DNA of 64,000 bases from Tillandsia leiboldiana. Its lineage: Eukaryota; Streptophyta; Magnoliopsida; Poales; Bromeliaceae. This document shows, piece by piece, positions 28,109 to 39,420 of the stretch. The notes beneath the pieces were generated by a model, which was not told where the DNA came from, ran no database searches, and was given only the letters and a program-made list of their open reading frames with translations. Each line of letters begins with the position of its first letter. Within the stretch, counting starts at the first letter, position 1. Location: positions 45,212,342 through 45,276,341 of the forward strand of contig CM055066.1 in the NCBI GenBank assembly GCA_029204045.2. Direction: 5' to 3'. A program made the translations under genes and the position numbers.

Positions 28109-31100
28109 ATGGCCAGGACTAGATCCACAGCCGAGGACACAGGGGCGGACGCAGCGGTAGCGACGACCGCGGAGAATCAGCTCCTGAGGCAGCAGCTACT
28201 GGAGATGGCGGGGCAGTTGGCAGCCCTGAACGACCGCGTGCGCCAACTGACGCAGCAACAGCGGGCCGCTGCGACGGCGGAGGTTGCCCCGGGCCCTCTC
28301 CCGGGGCCAGCTACACCGGCAATGGGACCGCCGACGATGGAGACCGAAGGAGGGGCTGCCCCTACCCGGGCCACGGCGCCTGAGGTGCCCTTAACCCAAC
28401 CGACGGCGCCAGAGGTGGCCCCTTCGACGGCAACGGCAGGACCGGCGACGACACCAATCGTCGGAATTGCCCCGAGTGTGACGGTAGTGTTACCCACTTC
28501 CGCCGCAACCGCTAACATCGCGAAGGAGGGGGCGAATCTACCAAACGAGCGAGACCGCGTGCGCGCCAACCTGGCCGACTTCAAGAAGTACGACCCGCCA
28601 GTGTTTGAGGGTGACACGATAGACCCCTGGGTCGTGGATAAGTGGGTGGACACGATGGAGAAATTATTCGAGGACCTATTGATGGAATACCACGAGCGGG
28701 TCCCCCTGGCTGCCCACTTACTCGAGGGGAATGCCCGCATTGGGTGGAAGACTGTACGCCCCGGCTCTGCGACGGGCGCTGCCCTCCCGTCATGGACTAC
28801 CTTTAAACAGCAGCTGTTCGGGGCGTTCTTTACCAGCAGCGTGAAGAAACAACTGGAGGACGACCTCAACCACATCAGGCAGGGAACCAAAACAGTAATG
28901 GAGTACCAGAGGGAGTTCGTGAGACTGGCGAACTGTGTCCCGTTCGTCATTCGGGATGAATCCCATAAGGCGCAACTGTTTGTCGATGGATTGAGGACTG
29001 ACATTTTCCAAGTGGTGGACGCGGCGGATCTGCATACCTTTCAGAAGGTGGTCGACCGAGCCACCATTGTTGAACGAGGCTTTGCCATCACGCGCGCCCG
29101 AAGGGAAGGCCCCCACCAGCAAGACGACAGGAAGTGGACCCAGACGACTTCAGGGGGAGGGGGCTCCTCCAGCGGGAATCGGCCCCCTAAGCGGTGGAGG
29201 CCCCAGCAGAGGACCAGGGGAGCGCCAGGAGAGGGGCAACGCTCAGAGGATCGTCCTTGCGTGATCTGCGGCGGGGCGCACCGAGTGATGGATTGCTCCA
29301 AGAGACAGGACCATTGTTTCCGATGTGGCAAGCAGGGGCACTTCCGTTTCAACTGCCCCCTGAACCAAGGCACCACATCTTCAGCAACCTCCGTGCCTTC
29401 ACCCCAGCACGCAGGGCGAGGGAAAGATCCGATGACGTCGGCCCCCAGACCGCCAGCACCCCGATCTGCAGGGGACAAGCCACCACCTTCGGGAGGCCGC
29501 GTCTATTCGATGGGTCAGCAGGAGACACGCCCGTCTGAGCACGTCGTCGCAGGTATCACTCTTGCTTCTGTTTATCGCGCTAGAACCCTTTTGACACCGG
29601 GGCGACCCTCTCGTTTATGTCTCGTGACTTCGCACTGACCCATGATTTTGAGTTGAGACCCTTACCCAGTGTGATGCCCGTTCACACCGCGGGGGGATCC
29701 TTGGAGGCACGCAACCTTGTACCTTCCTGCCCTATATGGATGGGAAGGCTCCCGTGCCCCTGGGATCTGGTAATCATTCCATTGAAAGAGTATGATGTAG
29801 TGCTCGGAATGGATTGGCTCACGTGGTACCTTGCAGTCATCGACTGCGAGAAGCGCGAGGTGCGGCTGATGTACCCCGATTTTCCGGAGAACGTGTACTT
29901 GGCTTGCAAGAGCGTTTCCTTTTCTTCCATGATTCCTGCATCCCGAGCCAGGAAGTTGGTTGAGGGCGGGTGTATGGCCTACTTGGTGTCGGTGGCCCTG
30001 GCCACCGGATCCTCTACGGCACTCTCCGACATCCCTGTGGTGAGGGACTTCCCAGATGTCTTTCCGGCCGAACTACTGGTTTACCCGCCAAGCGAGAAGT
30101 TGTTTTTCCTATTGAGCTTCCACCCCGGCACACGACCAATCACGAAGGCCCCCTACAGGATGGCCTTCGCGGATGTGCTGAAGGAACTTAAGGCGCAGCT
30201 GGAGGACCTTCTGGACAGGGGGTTTATCAGACCGAGTGTGTCCCCTTGGGGCGCACCTGTACTCTTTGTACGGAAGAAAGACGGGAGCTTGCGGTTGTGC
30301 ATCGACTACCGGGAAATCAACAAGGTCCACAGTGAAAACAGTATCCCCTACCTAGGATTGATGACCTCTTTGACCAGCTGCGGGGTGCAACTGTCTCTCG
30401 AAGATTGACCTGCAGTCGGGCTAACCACCAGCTCAGAGTTCGAGACGAGGATATTCCGAAGAACGGCGTTCCGGACTCGGTATGGCCATTACGAGTTCAC
30501 AGTAATGCCATTTGGGCTTACCAATGCCCAGCAGTGTTCATGGACATGATGAACCGAGTTTTCAGACCCTTCCTGGATCAGTTCGTAGTGGTCTTCATCG
30601 ACGACATCCTAATTTACTCCACCACCGATGAGAAGCACGAGGAGCACCTACGAATTGTTCTACAGACTCTTAGGGAGCAGGAGCTTTTCGCAAAACTTAA
30701 GAAATGCGAGTTTTGGCTTCGCGAGGTGGGATTTCTGGGGCATATCATTTCCGCAGCGGGAGTCGCAGTGGATTCCAAGACGGTGGAGTCGGTGACCGAC
30801 TGGCCCCAGCCGACCACGGTGACAGAGGTGCGCAGCTTCCTGGGCCTTGCAGGGTAACTACAGGCGTTTCGTGGAGGGTTTCCTCGAAGATTGCGACCCT
30901 CTGAACCGCCTAACCCGGAAAGGAGTAAAGTTCATTGGACGACCCAATGCCAAGAGAATTTTGAAGAACTTAAGAATGCGTTAACAAGAGCGCCTGGCTT
31001 GCCTTACCAACCCCCGGGGAAGACTACGAAGTCTACTGCGATGCATCGCGAATAGGACTGGGAGGAGTACTAATGCAGCAAGGAAGAGTCATAGCCTACG

Positions 31101-32982
31101 CCTCAAGGCAACTCAAGGATTACGAACAGAACTACCCGATCCATGACCTGGAGCTTGCCGCAGTAGTCTTCGTTCTGAAACTGTGGAGGCACTATCTCTA
31201 CGGTGTGCATTGCAACGTGTTCTCGGACCACCAAAGCCTTAAGTACCTTTTCACCCAGAAGGAGCTTAACCTACGGCAGAGGAGGTGGTTGGAGCTACTG
31301 AAGGATTACGACTTAACCATCCAGTACCACCGGGGAAAGCAAATGTGGTAGCCGATGCCCTAAGCAGGAAGGGACAAGCAGAAGGAACTTCGGCGGGCAC
31401 GATCACGCAGCAGAATGACTTGATCGTGGAGTTCTCACGACTGAGATTGGAGGTGGTACCAGCAGGGACGGTCGAACGACTTTTGTCTTAAACGGTCGCG
31501 CCGACCCTATTGGAGAGGATTCGAGAAGGCCAAGGTGCGGATCCACAGCTGCAGCTGGAACGAGATAAGATTTCACCGGAGCAGAAAGGAGACTTTGCAG
31601 TGGGGACAGACGGCACCCTTCGGTTCCGAGGACGGATTTGCGTGCCTGATCTGCCGGACCTAAAGAAGGAAATCCTGACTGAAGCACATTGCGCCCCCTA
31701 CGTGGCGCACCCTGGAGGCACCAAGATGTACCGGGATCTCCGACAGACCTTCTGGTGGCCAAGATTGAAGGGAGACGTGACGCTGTTTGTGGCACACTGC
31801 TTGATTTGCCAACAGGTGAAAGCCGAGCATCAACGGCCGGCGGGGAAATTTGCAACCTCTACCCGTGCCCGAATGGAAATGGGAGCAAATCACAATGGAC
31901 TTTGTCACCGGATTCCCACGTTCGCAGCAGGGACACGACGCCATCTGGGTGGTCGTGGACCGGTTAACGAAGTCATCATTTCCTACCCATCCACACGACC
32001 TGGACACGCAACCGGCTGGCTCAAGTCTACCTCAGCGAGATTGTGAGGCTACATGGGGTGCCGACAACGATTACTTCGGACAGAGACACAAGGTTCGTTT
32101 CGAACTTTTGGCAGAGTCTACAACGAGCCTTGGGGACCAAGTTACACTTCAGCTCAGCCTTTCACCCCCAGACGGATGGGCAATCCGAGCGGGTGATTCA
32201 GATACTCGAGGACATGCTTCGAGCGTGCGTACTGGATTTGGGAGACGGATGGTCGCGCTACCTACCCCTTGCAGAGTTCGCTTATAACAACAGCTACCAA
32301 GCGAGCATCCAGATGGCGCCGTACGAAGCATTGTACGGCAGACGCTGTAGATCCCCGATCTGTTGGGACGATCTGGGGAGAGAAAGTTTTTGGGGCCGGA
32401 CCTGGTGGTTGAGACTGAGAAAAAGGTGCGCCTCATCAGGCGACGATTGGCGACCGCCCAGAGCCGGCAGAAGAGCTATGCAGACCAGAGACGTCGCGAC
32501 TTGGAATTCCAGGTGGGAGAGCACGTGTTGTTGCGGGTGTCGCCGTCAAAAGGGTGAAGCGGTTTGGGTTGAGAGGCAAGTTGAGCCCGCGGTACGTGGG
32601 GCCGTTTGAGATTCTGGAGCGCATCGGCCCGGTAGCCTACCGCCTCGCCCTACCACCGAACCTTGACCGAGTTCATGATGTGTTCCACGTATCCATGCTT
32701 CGGAAGTACCTCCCCGATCCATCGCGAGTGCTTGACGTCTCTGCAATTGAGCTCAAAGAGGATTTAAGTTTCGCGGAAGTACCGGTACGGATCCTAGCCC
32801 GGGAGGACAAAAAGCTGCGTAGTCGGACAATTCCCTACGTGAAGGTGCTTTGGAGCAATCAGGAAGAGCGTGAGGCAACTTGGGAACCCGAGTCAAAGAT
32901 GAGGGAGTGCTACCCGGACCTGTTCGCCGCTGGGAAGTTTAAGTTTCGGGGACGAAACTTGTTTTTAGCGGTAGTGGTGTAA
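28109..32982 (+). pseudogene. gag-pol of element B, frameshifted
   Basis: It is homologous to the C polyprotein along its whole length. The first 1.5 kb is open from ATG 28109 (MARTRST): gag core, zinc knuckles CVICGGAHRVMDC and CFRCGKQGHFRFNC. A single missing base near 29590 shifts the frame at the protease active site (the DTG codons are present in another frame). Further one-base changes lie near 30320-30430 (between RT fingers and palm), 30530, 30850-30990 (after RT), 31345, 31850, 31975 and 32380-32550, plus an in-frame stop near 31490. RT VVFIDD, RNase H, integrase HHCC and DDE segments and the chromodomain-like tail can all be read in pieces. The small size of most lesions suggests recent loss, or consensus errors in the assembly. 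Confidence 0.9.
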
Positions 32983-34900
32983 GACCCGGTCTTTTCTAAA
33001 CCCTTCTGTCACCCTCTTCTTGTAATGTCCGACAGAGGGCCTCATTTTGGTGTTTTTCCGGACAGACCGTCGGGGCCCGCAGATAATTTAGGCGGTAGAG
33101 CTCGCGGAGCGGAGCGCGCGGGCGCGATCGGTTTCAATTTCCGACTTTCGGTCTGATCAGAATTAATTCTCGAAGTTGGGGTCCCCTTAGGCGTCTCGGG
33201 ATCCGTGTTGGCGACCCGCACATCTTTTAAGGTAAACCCTAACTTTTTAATATATATAACCGGATGGGAAAGGGAATTAGGGTTCCTTTTGTTTTGTGGC
33301 CGCCTCTTTTCTTTTACTTCTCCCCTCGTAGCCGCCGGCAAGGAGTAACCAAGGACTCGGGCGAGGGTGGACCGTGGAGGCAAGAGGACGATCCCTCTCC
33401 TTCCTCCTCTTTCGCGCATCGAGGTGAGTCGGGGTGCATTTTTGTTCGGGTAATCTATTTTCCTTTCGTTTTGTTGGTCACGAGGAGGGAGGAGGGGCGG
33501 TGCCGTCGCGCACCGCCGCGCGCGGGGGGCCGGCCGCGGGTGGGCGCCCGCGCGGGCTGTGCCCAGCGGAGTGTGCGCCGCACGGGCCGGTGCCGTGCGG
33601 GGAACTCCGCCGCACGCTGTGGGAGTCGATGTGAGTGAGTTTCGGACCTCTAAGTCTTGACTTGCCCATGTTCCTTCAGGAGTGCGGGACGCGCTGTTGG
33701 CGACTGGTGCACCGACGCGGACTGGACGAACGCAGGACGACGCACACAAGGTGGGTACATTCCCGGGGATTGTGGGAATAGGATTTACTGTTAGAAATAG
33801 CATGTTGGGGCAAGGTGAATTGTTAGTCTCCTTCTGTTTATGCACTAACCCTGTTATGTTATTGTACTTAATATCAATCTGAGGCTCAAGTTTTGCTACA
33901 CGCACACCAGCGGTTTGGCCACCGCAAGGGTTGTGCTTTTCCGGAAAAGTGTACGTTGACCCGTGTACCCCACGCGACGGTGGCGTTAGGAATGGGGGCC
34001 CCCATGGGTGGGGGGTGTGAGCGGTGATGTCGAGGCAGGTGCTCGGCGGTGGACATCGAGAAAGGTGCCCGATGTTGTTTGATACAGGGTGTGGTTAAGG
34101 TGGATGATGCATGAGAGGGATGGTTTGCTCCGGTTTTGTGGTTTGCCCTATATTGTTTTCTCTTATGCTTATCATGCTATTTCTAGTCACTGATTTCCCA
34201 CTCCGTGACAGGTTCATCCAGGGCGAGTGCTAGGGCACCGGTGAGGCCACGAGGATACTGTACTGATTTTTAGTGACTTCAGATACAGTGACTCTTCTCT
34301 CCTTTTCCTTTTATTACTCATGTTAGCTAGTTTGTGGATTGCGACACCCCGTGGGGTCGAAGTTGATGTTGCCTTTTCCCTTTTTGAATAAACGAATGAT
34401 TGATACATTCTTTCTTACTTGGCCGTTTCAAACAATGAAAAGCAAAGAAAACCGTTTGCGAAAACTACTTTTAAAACGTGGGTGTCGTGTGGCACCGAAT
34501 TTTACACCCTGTGGATTTATGTGTCTTTCAAACGGTCTTTCCTAAAATGATGGCATCGTGTGGATGCCGCTCTCAAAACCTTGTGATTATTTATCCTTTC
34601 AAACATCGGCCTCTATGTTCTAGGTGAATGTTAGAATATCATGTGAGTGGTTTGGTTGTATGTGAACGAGACCCCAACTGATGTGGTTAGAGATTGTATA
34701 TGCTACGCCTTGTGAGACATTTTGTATTTGAGACGCCGTGCATATACAAAGGAGACTCTGCCCGTTTGTAGAGTGAATTTGTGTATGCGGCGGGTCTGGA
34801 CACGCACCGGGGAGCATTGTTTACAAAAAAAAAATATATGGCTGAATCAGGAGCATCGGTGGCTCCTCTTCCGCGCGTTCGAGCCCCCGGGGGCGTGACA
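32978..34900 (+). repeat. 3' LTR of element B (1923 bp)
   Basis: It starts TGTAAGACCCGG after GTAGTGG and ends GGGGCGTGACA. It is 419 bp shorter than the 5' copy, mostly by loss of the 94-bp array. It also lacks single bases at many places where the 5' copy is complete. TATA box at 33251, 47-nt hairpin at 34741-34787. Confidence 0.95.
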
Positions 34901-34905
34901 GTTGT
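34901..34905 (+). repeat. Target-site duplication GTTGT, right of element B
   Basis: Matches 15135-15139. Confidence 0.92.
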
Positions 34906-34952
34906 GGACCAGGTTAAGTTTCGAGGACGAAACTTCTTTTAAGTGTGAGTGA
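34906..34952 (+). promoter_or_regulatory. End of element D internal region: 3' hairpin and purine-rich tract
   Basis: The last D codons are followed by the AGTTTCG / CGAAACT hairpin (loop AGGA, about 34916-34934) and AAGTGTGAGTGA, which abuts the D 3' LTR. It continues the pol tail that stops at 15139. Confidence 0.85.
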
Positions 34953-36944
34953 TGTAGAGTCCTGGCGTTCCAATGCCTTTGCATACATTCTTTTTTATGA
35001 CGGGATTGTTAGGAGACGTTTCACTGTGTTTTCTGCAAATGGACTGGCCTGGACCGCGAGTATTTTTTTACGATGAGCTCGGAAAACAAGGACGGCAAAG
35101 CGAACGGATTCGGATTTCGATTTACGGATCTCCCGGAATGGGGGTCAAAGCGTTTGCCTTCGTGTGGTGCATCGGAATCCGTGCTAAGTGGCCGGCACGC
35201 TTTTCGAGTGATCAGACGGGATCCTTCTACATCGGACTTTTCATCTTAATTTGTTTTTGGGTTATTTTTATTTTTTTTTGTTTTAAACCTCGACCTTCCG
35301 ACTTTCCGCTTTGGGTCTTAATTAAATAGTTTTAGTTGATAAGGGGGTGTGGAAATTCGAGAATTTTTGGGCTGGTCGTCGGGGTTTGCGGGTATTTTTA
35401 GGGGTAGAGCTCGCAAAACGGTGAACGGTGGCGCGATCGGATTTGAATTCCGACCCCGGGATCTCCCAGAAATAATTTTTGAAGTTTTCTATCAGCTTGG
35501 GTGCATCGGAATGCGTGCCGGCAATCGGCATGTTTTCCGAGTTGATCTGGACCCTCGTTCAGTTTCAGATGGACTAATCTATTGACTAGGTTTAATTTTT
35601 TAAAATCCTCTTGATATCTTTTACTTCCGATCGGGGTGCGGGAGAAACCCTAAACCCTCTTTTCCTCTTTTCAAAAAACGGCGTGAGAAACCGAGGCGAT
35701 GAGACGAGGAAGAAGGGAAGAACGAGGAAACCCATCCCTCGTGGAGCTTTCCGTTGGAGACGAGAGGGGACATCCACCTTTCCCCCCCCCCTTCCCTCGC
35801 AGGATCACGGTAAGCGTCGTTTCCCTCTATTGCAATTTCTGTGGGGTCGAGGTTTTGGGTGGGGGGTCGTTCGGGTGTCGCACGCATCGTGGTTTGTTAA
35901 CGGAACCCGCCGCCGCCGTTGTCAAACGGGAGGCCAGCCGCCGCCGTTATCATGCCCACGGGTGTCGTCGCCGGAGTCGCACGGAGCGAAAACGGAGATG
36001 AATCGCGAAACGGGAGCGAAAACGGAGAAGAAATGAAAAAGGGGCATTACTGTTCATCGCGTACGGATGCTTCAGCCGCGGTCCCAGACCCAGGCGTGCA
36101 CCCGTGCACGCCCCGCAGCCCCGGAGGCGCATACCCGCGCAACGAAACCGTGCGCCGGGCTGCACACTGTGCGCGTGCACGCTCCTGGCGTGCACCCGGC
36201 GCACGCATCGGCCGCCATAGCTGCGGACCCGGTGCACACTTTCGTGCGCCGCCCGGCCCGCTCAGGCGCGGTGCACGTACACAGCGTGCACCCGGTGCGC
36301 GCTGCAGACCCTGCGGCCGTGAGCCCGGTGCACGCTCGTGTCGTGCACCGGCCCGGCCCAGGATGCGCGGTGCATGCTTCCTGCTGCACCCGGCGCATGC
36401 CGCGCAACTGCCGACGCTGTAAACCCGGTCCACGCGCTGCTCCGTGCACCATCCGTCAGCCAGAAGTTCGGTAGCTCCGTTTTGGCCCGTTCTTCCCCCG
36501 TTTTGAGCACCGTTTTCGCCGTTGGGATCACCATTTCCGCGGTTTCCTTGGCATGGCCCATTGGGATCTTTTGGTCACCGTTCGCCATGTTGGGTGCTAG
36601 TTTCACGACGCTCCCGCGCTTTCGACGAAACCGTCGGGGTCGCGCCGTCGGGCCTTTTTCCTCATCTCTTTCGCCGTCAGGGTCCTCTTGATTTAACCAT
36701 TGACGTCCCGAGTTGACTACCGGTTGAGAATTGGGTTTTTGTCAGGTTTCGGCTAGCGGTTTTGGGTTCCAATGGAGTTCGTGATGAAATAGTCGCGATC
36801 CGGGTGTTGGTAGCCCTGGACGTTACCGGTTTGATCTGAGTTTTCGTTTTGTGGGTTATTGTTATAGTGTCGGACCACTGATTTTACTGAGAGGGTTAAG
36901 GTGTTAATTTTGCTCTCCGATGTTTAGTAGGCCCGCGAGGAGTT
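34953..36944 (+). repeat. 3' LTR of element D (cut by assembly gap)
   Basis: It starts TGTAGAGTCCTGG directly after the purine tract. It carries two diverged versions of the block shared with B and C (about 35044-35230 and 35371-35560), each running from a GCGAGTATTTTT/GCGGGTATTTTT motif to a GATC-containing end. Next come a pyrimidine/poly-C tract with CAG near 35790-35802 and a GTGCAC-rich stretch (about 36090-36450). The end of the LTR is lost in the gap, so it cannot be compared with 12127-12739. Confidence 0.8.
36090..36450 (+). repeat. GTGCAC-rich irregular repeat in D 3' LTR
   Basis: The palindrome GTGCAC and close variants (GTGCGC, GTGCAT) recur in GC-rich sequence with CCCGG spacers. 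ORFs on both strands are compositional artefacts. It occupies the same place as the GC-rich minisatellites of B and C. Confidence 0.55.
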
Positions 36945-37044
36945 NNNNNNNNNNNNNNNNNNNNNNNNNNNNNNNNNNNNNNNNNNNNNNNNNNNNNNNN
37001 NNNNNNNNNNNNNNNNNNNNNNNNNNNNNNNNNNNNNNNNNNNN
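36945..37044. other. Assembly gap (100 N)
   Basis: Exactly 100 unknown bases, a typical placeholder for a gap of unknown size. Sequence left (D LTR) and right (E LTR) belong to different elements, so missing sequence is certain. Confidence 0.99.
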
Positions 37045-38321
37045 ACTCTGAATTGATTACTCTTGGAATTGTACAACATATTGAACATGCCTGATTTAAA
37101 CGGGTCACTTAAATATTGACATCTTTTATTGCTCTATCACGATCTTTGGGGCTTGGCTTAGGAGAAACCATGCATTTATTCTTTTCTTCTCGCTATTATC
37201 GTAGACGTGCGGCATAGTCTCTCAGGTTCGCGCGTGTTTTGACAGTGTAGCCAGTATTGGGGATTGGCAGGTGGGTGGGCTTTTGACAGTGTTGCGGCGA
37301 CCACGGATCTTGGGTGGTGACCGGTTTGTTACTGTTGCATCAGATTGGGGGTTTTGGGGGATCGGCTTTCTTTAGTGGATGGAGTTTTCCACTTTGATCA
37401 TAGTCATGATCCAGTCCTGCTAATTATGACAGTGGTTACAGAGATGCTTGTTACAGTGATTTTCTACTCGTGTGGGTCGCTCCCCTCGAGTGCCACTCCG
37501 AGTGTGCGACCGGACGGTTCGATGCGTCTGTTATTACTTTCGAGCTTGATCGGACGGGCCGATGCCGATCTGTTACTTACGTGGGGACATGACCGTATCA
37601 GGCAGTAGTCGGTCAGTATCCCCACAGATGAGATTAGCAGCAGTGCCAGTGTCCACTGGCGTTAGATTGGGTCGTTTTGACAGGCTTCTTGATACCGATG
37701 CATACTTTTCATACTTATTAGTTTATCATGTAGAGGCATTTAGGGGTAGCACTTCTTCAGTTGTCATTATAGAGCTTCACCCCCCTTTCTCTTCTCCCCT
37801 TTTGCCTCTGATTACCTGGTGGGCATTTGAGCTGAGCTTTACCCACTAGGGAGGCTACTGTTTATAGTAGTACTTACCCCCATTGTCTTTTCTGTTTCTT
37901 TCTTCTGCCCCTTGTTTTGCAGAGTCCCCTGCGGGAGTTGCTGGGCGGCCGTCAGCAACTGATCGAGGTAAGCGATTGCAGACTAGATAGAGAGCCATCC
38001 GAGGTGTGTACGCGTAGCTGGGCTTTTGGGTACCTGGTCTTCTCAGACAGCTTTTGTTTATTTTCTTTTGGGTCGGCTTCTGCCAGCTGTTTGTATATTT
38101 AGTGTGAGCTGGGAGAGACATCTGTATTTTTATTCCACTGTTGTACTCTTTTACTTCCAGCTTCTGTCTGAGATACAGTAGTTTTAGTTTAGCCTTGTTT
38201 ATCATGCTCTTTTTTATTATTTTTATCTGAGCAGGTTACCGACGCTTCGTGTGTGTGGAAATACCGCATGCACGCGGATCTGTAGACGGGCCCCGGTTCT
38301 GGTTTACACCCGGGCGTGACA
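37045..38321 (+). repeat. 5' LTR of element E (3' part only)
   Basis: It aligns with about 45087-46384. Most differences are single-base gaps in this copy. It contains an AG|GT junction at 38234/38235 and ends CGGGCGTGACA. Confidence 0.9.
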
Positions 38322-38329
38322 GATTAAGT

Positions 38330-38341
38330 TGGTATCAGAGC
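38330..38341 (+). other. Primer-binding site of E (initiator tRNA-Met)
   Basis: TGGTATCAGAGC, 8 nt after the LTR end. Two CCTAGG palindromes follow in the leader. Confidence 0.92.
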
Positions 38342-38502
38342 TTAGGGATAGGTCATTGGACTTAGGAAACCCTAGGCTTTTGGACAGACCCTAGGATGAT
38401 AGGGCGTGAGTGACGTGACATTATTGCGAAAGTCGGTGATTTTTTGTAGTTTACTCTTCCTGTGAGGAAAGAGGGATCGACATATCTTATTTCTGTTGGA
38501 CA

Positions 38503-38527
38503 GTTATGTTGGCTGCAGACACATAAC
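38503..38527 (+). other. Leader hairpin with palindromic loop (E)
   Basis: Same left arm and loop as in A (GTTATGTTG, GCTGCAGA), but the right arm is CACATAAC, one A short. This copy lies in a stretch with many single-base gaps. Confidence 0.6.
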
Positions 38528-38614
38528 GTTCCAGAAATAGGGGATGTCTTTGACTTTCGCCAGATTGGGTCGTGTGTGGGGATTTGTTTCTGATTTGTGG
38601 TTTCTTGTTACAGG

Positions 38615-39420
38615 ATGTCGCCCCGGCGTCGTTTTCCCCCGAGGGTACCCCACCCCCCCCCCCCTGTGGAGCCTAGACTGGGCGGTATCCGCCGAGTTGG
38701 GGGAACTGCGGGCCTTAGTGACCCATTTGGGGCGAGGAGCTTTCGACAGGATCAGCGCTTGGAGCAACTGTTGGCTCGGAGGAGTGATCCGGCAGTCGGG
38801 GTGAGGGCCAGGGCTCCAGAGCAGCAGTTTGAAAGGAAACGCCCAGCCCCGGATGTTGATGGACAGGCCAGTTCTCGGAGACGGCCGCGGCTCGCGCACA
38901 GTGTATTTTCTGTAGAGGGCAGCATCCATCAGATACCTGCGATCTTAGGCACGGTCGTTGTTTTAAGTGTGGGCAGCCGGGCCACATCCGAGCTACTTGC
39001 CCCTTCCCGACCTCTGTAGCACCTCTCTTCGGCGTCGGCCCCTATCGCATCCCAGCAGAGGTCGCGGTCACGACATCAGAGGCGACAGCAGCAGCTGAGG
39101 CAGCCCCAGCAGGCTGTCAGGTGCATCTTTTGCGGGGACCAGCATCCCGCCGGTACTTGTGAGCTGAGGTGGGGTCGCTGTTTTATGTGTGGACAGCCTG
39201 GGCACTTGCGAGCGACGTGCCCCGCAGGGACAGCTGCAGCACCCACTTCAGCGTTTGTTCCTACTACTTCCCAACTACGACCGGGAACTCCACCGACGGA
39301 TCTCCAGGTAGACCGATCCTTCGCCGCCCTGCTTATCTGGTGAGAGGACGGCCGTTGTCGAGCGGCCCAGGATTGCCTAGCACAGATGGAGGATTCTACT
39401 GTCGCCGACCGAGTTGTGGC
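38615..39420 (+). pseudogene. gag remnant of element E with duplicated zinc-knuckle module
   Basis: ATG 38615 starts an open frame (MSPRRRFPPRVPH) directly after an acceptor-like TTTCTTGTTACAG. The gag capsid core expected next is missing: after about 50 residues the sequence is already in the basic linker (KRPAPDVDGQASSRRRPR). A 99-bp module then encodes two zinc knuckles (CIFC..H..C and CFKCGQPGHIRATC, 38902-39000). A second 99-bp module at 39122-39220 encodes another pair (CIFCGDQHPAGTC, CFMCGQPGHLRATC). The modules are in different frames relative to each other and to the ATG, so the gene is broken. Single-base errors may contribute. Confidence 0.75.

Larger units (their letters stand above)
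15140..34900 (+). mobile_element. Element B: Ty3/gypsy chromovirus-type retrotransposon, split by element C
   Basis: Complete element: LTR 15140-17481, leader to 17714, then element C, then gag-pol remnant 28109-32982 and LTR 32978-34900. It is bracketed by GTTGT duplications in the pol tail of element D. Without C it is about 9.4 kb. The two LTRs differ by substitutions, by loss of a GC-rich 94-bp array in the 3' copy, and by many single-base deletions in the 3' copy. Confidence 0.92.
12127..36944 (+). mobile_element. Element D: old Ty3/gypsy retrotransposon, host of the left nest (interrupted)
   Basis: D is in pieces: end of the 5' LTR (12127-12739), primer-binding site, degraded internal region to 15139, then element B, then the last 52 bp of the internal region (34901-34952) and the 3' LTR from 34953 into the gap. 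The join is proven by the GTTGT duplication on both sides of B, and because the coding remnant reads across the removed insertion (end of the chromodomain-like tail). The copia element interrupts its 5' LTR. It is a relative of B. Confidence 0.82.
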
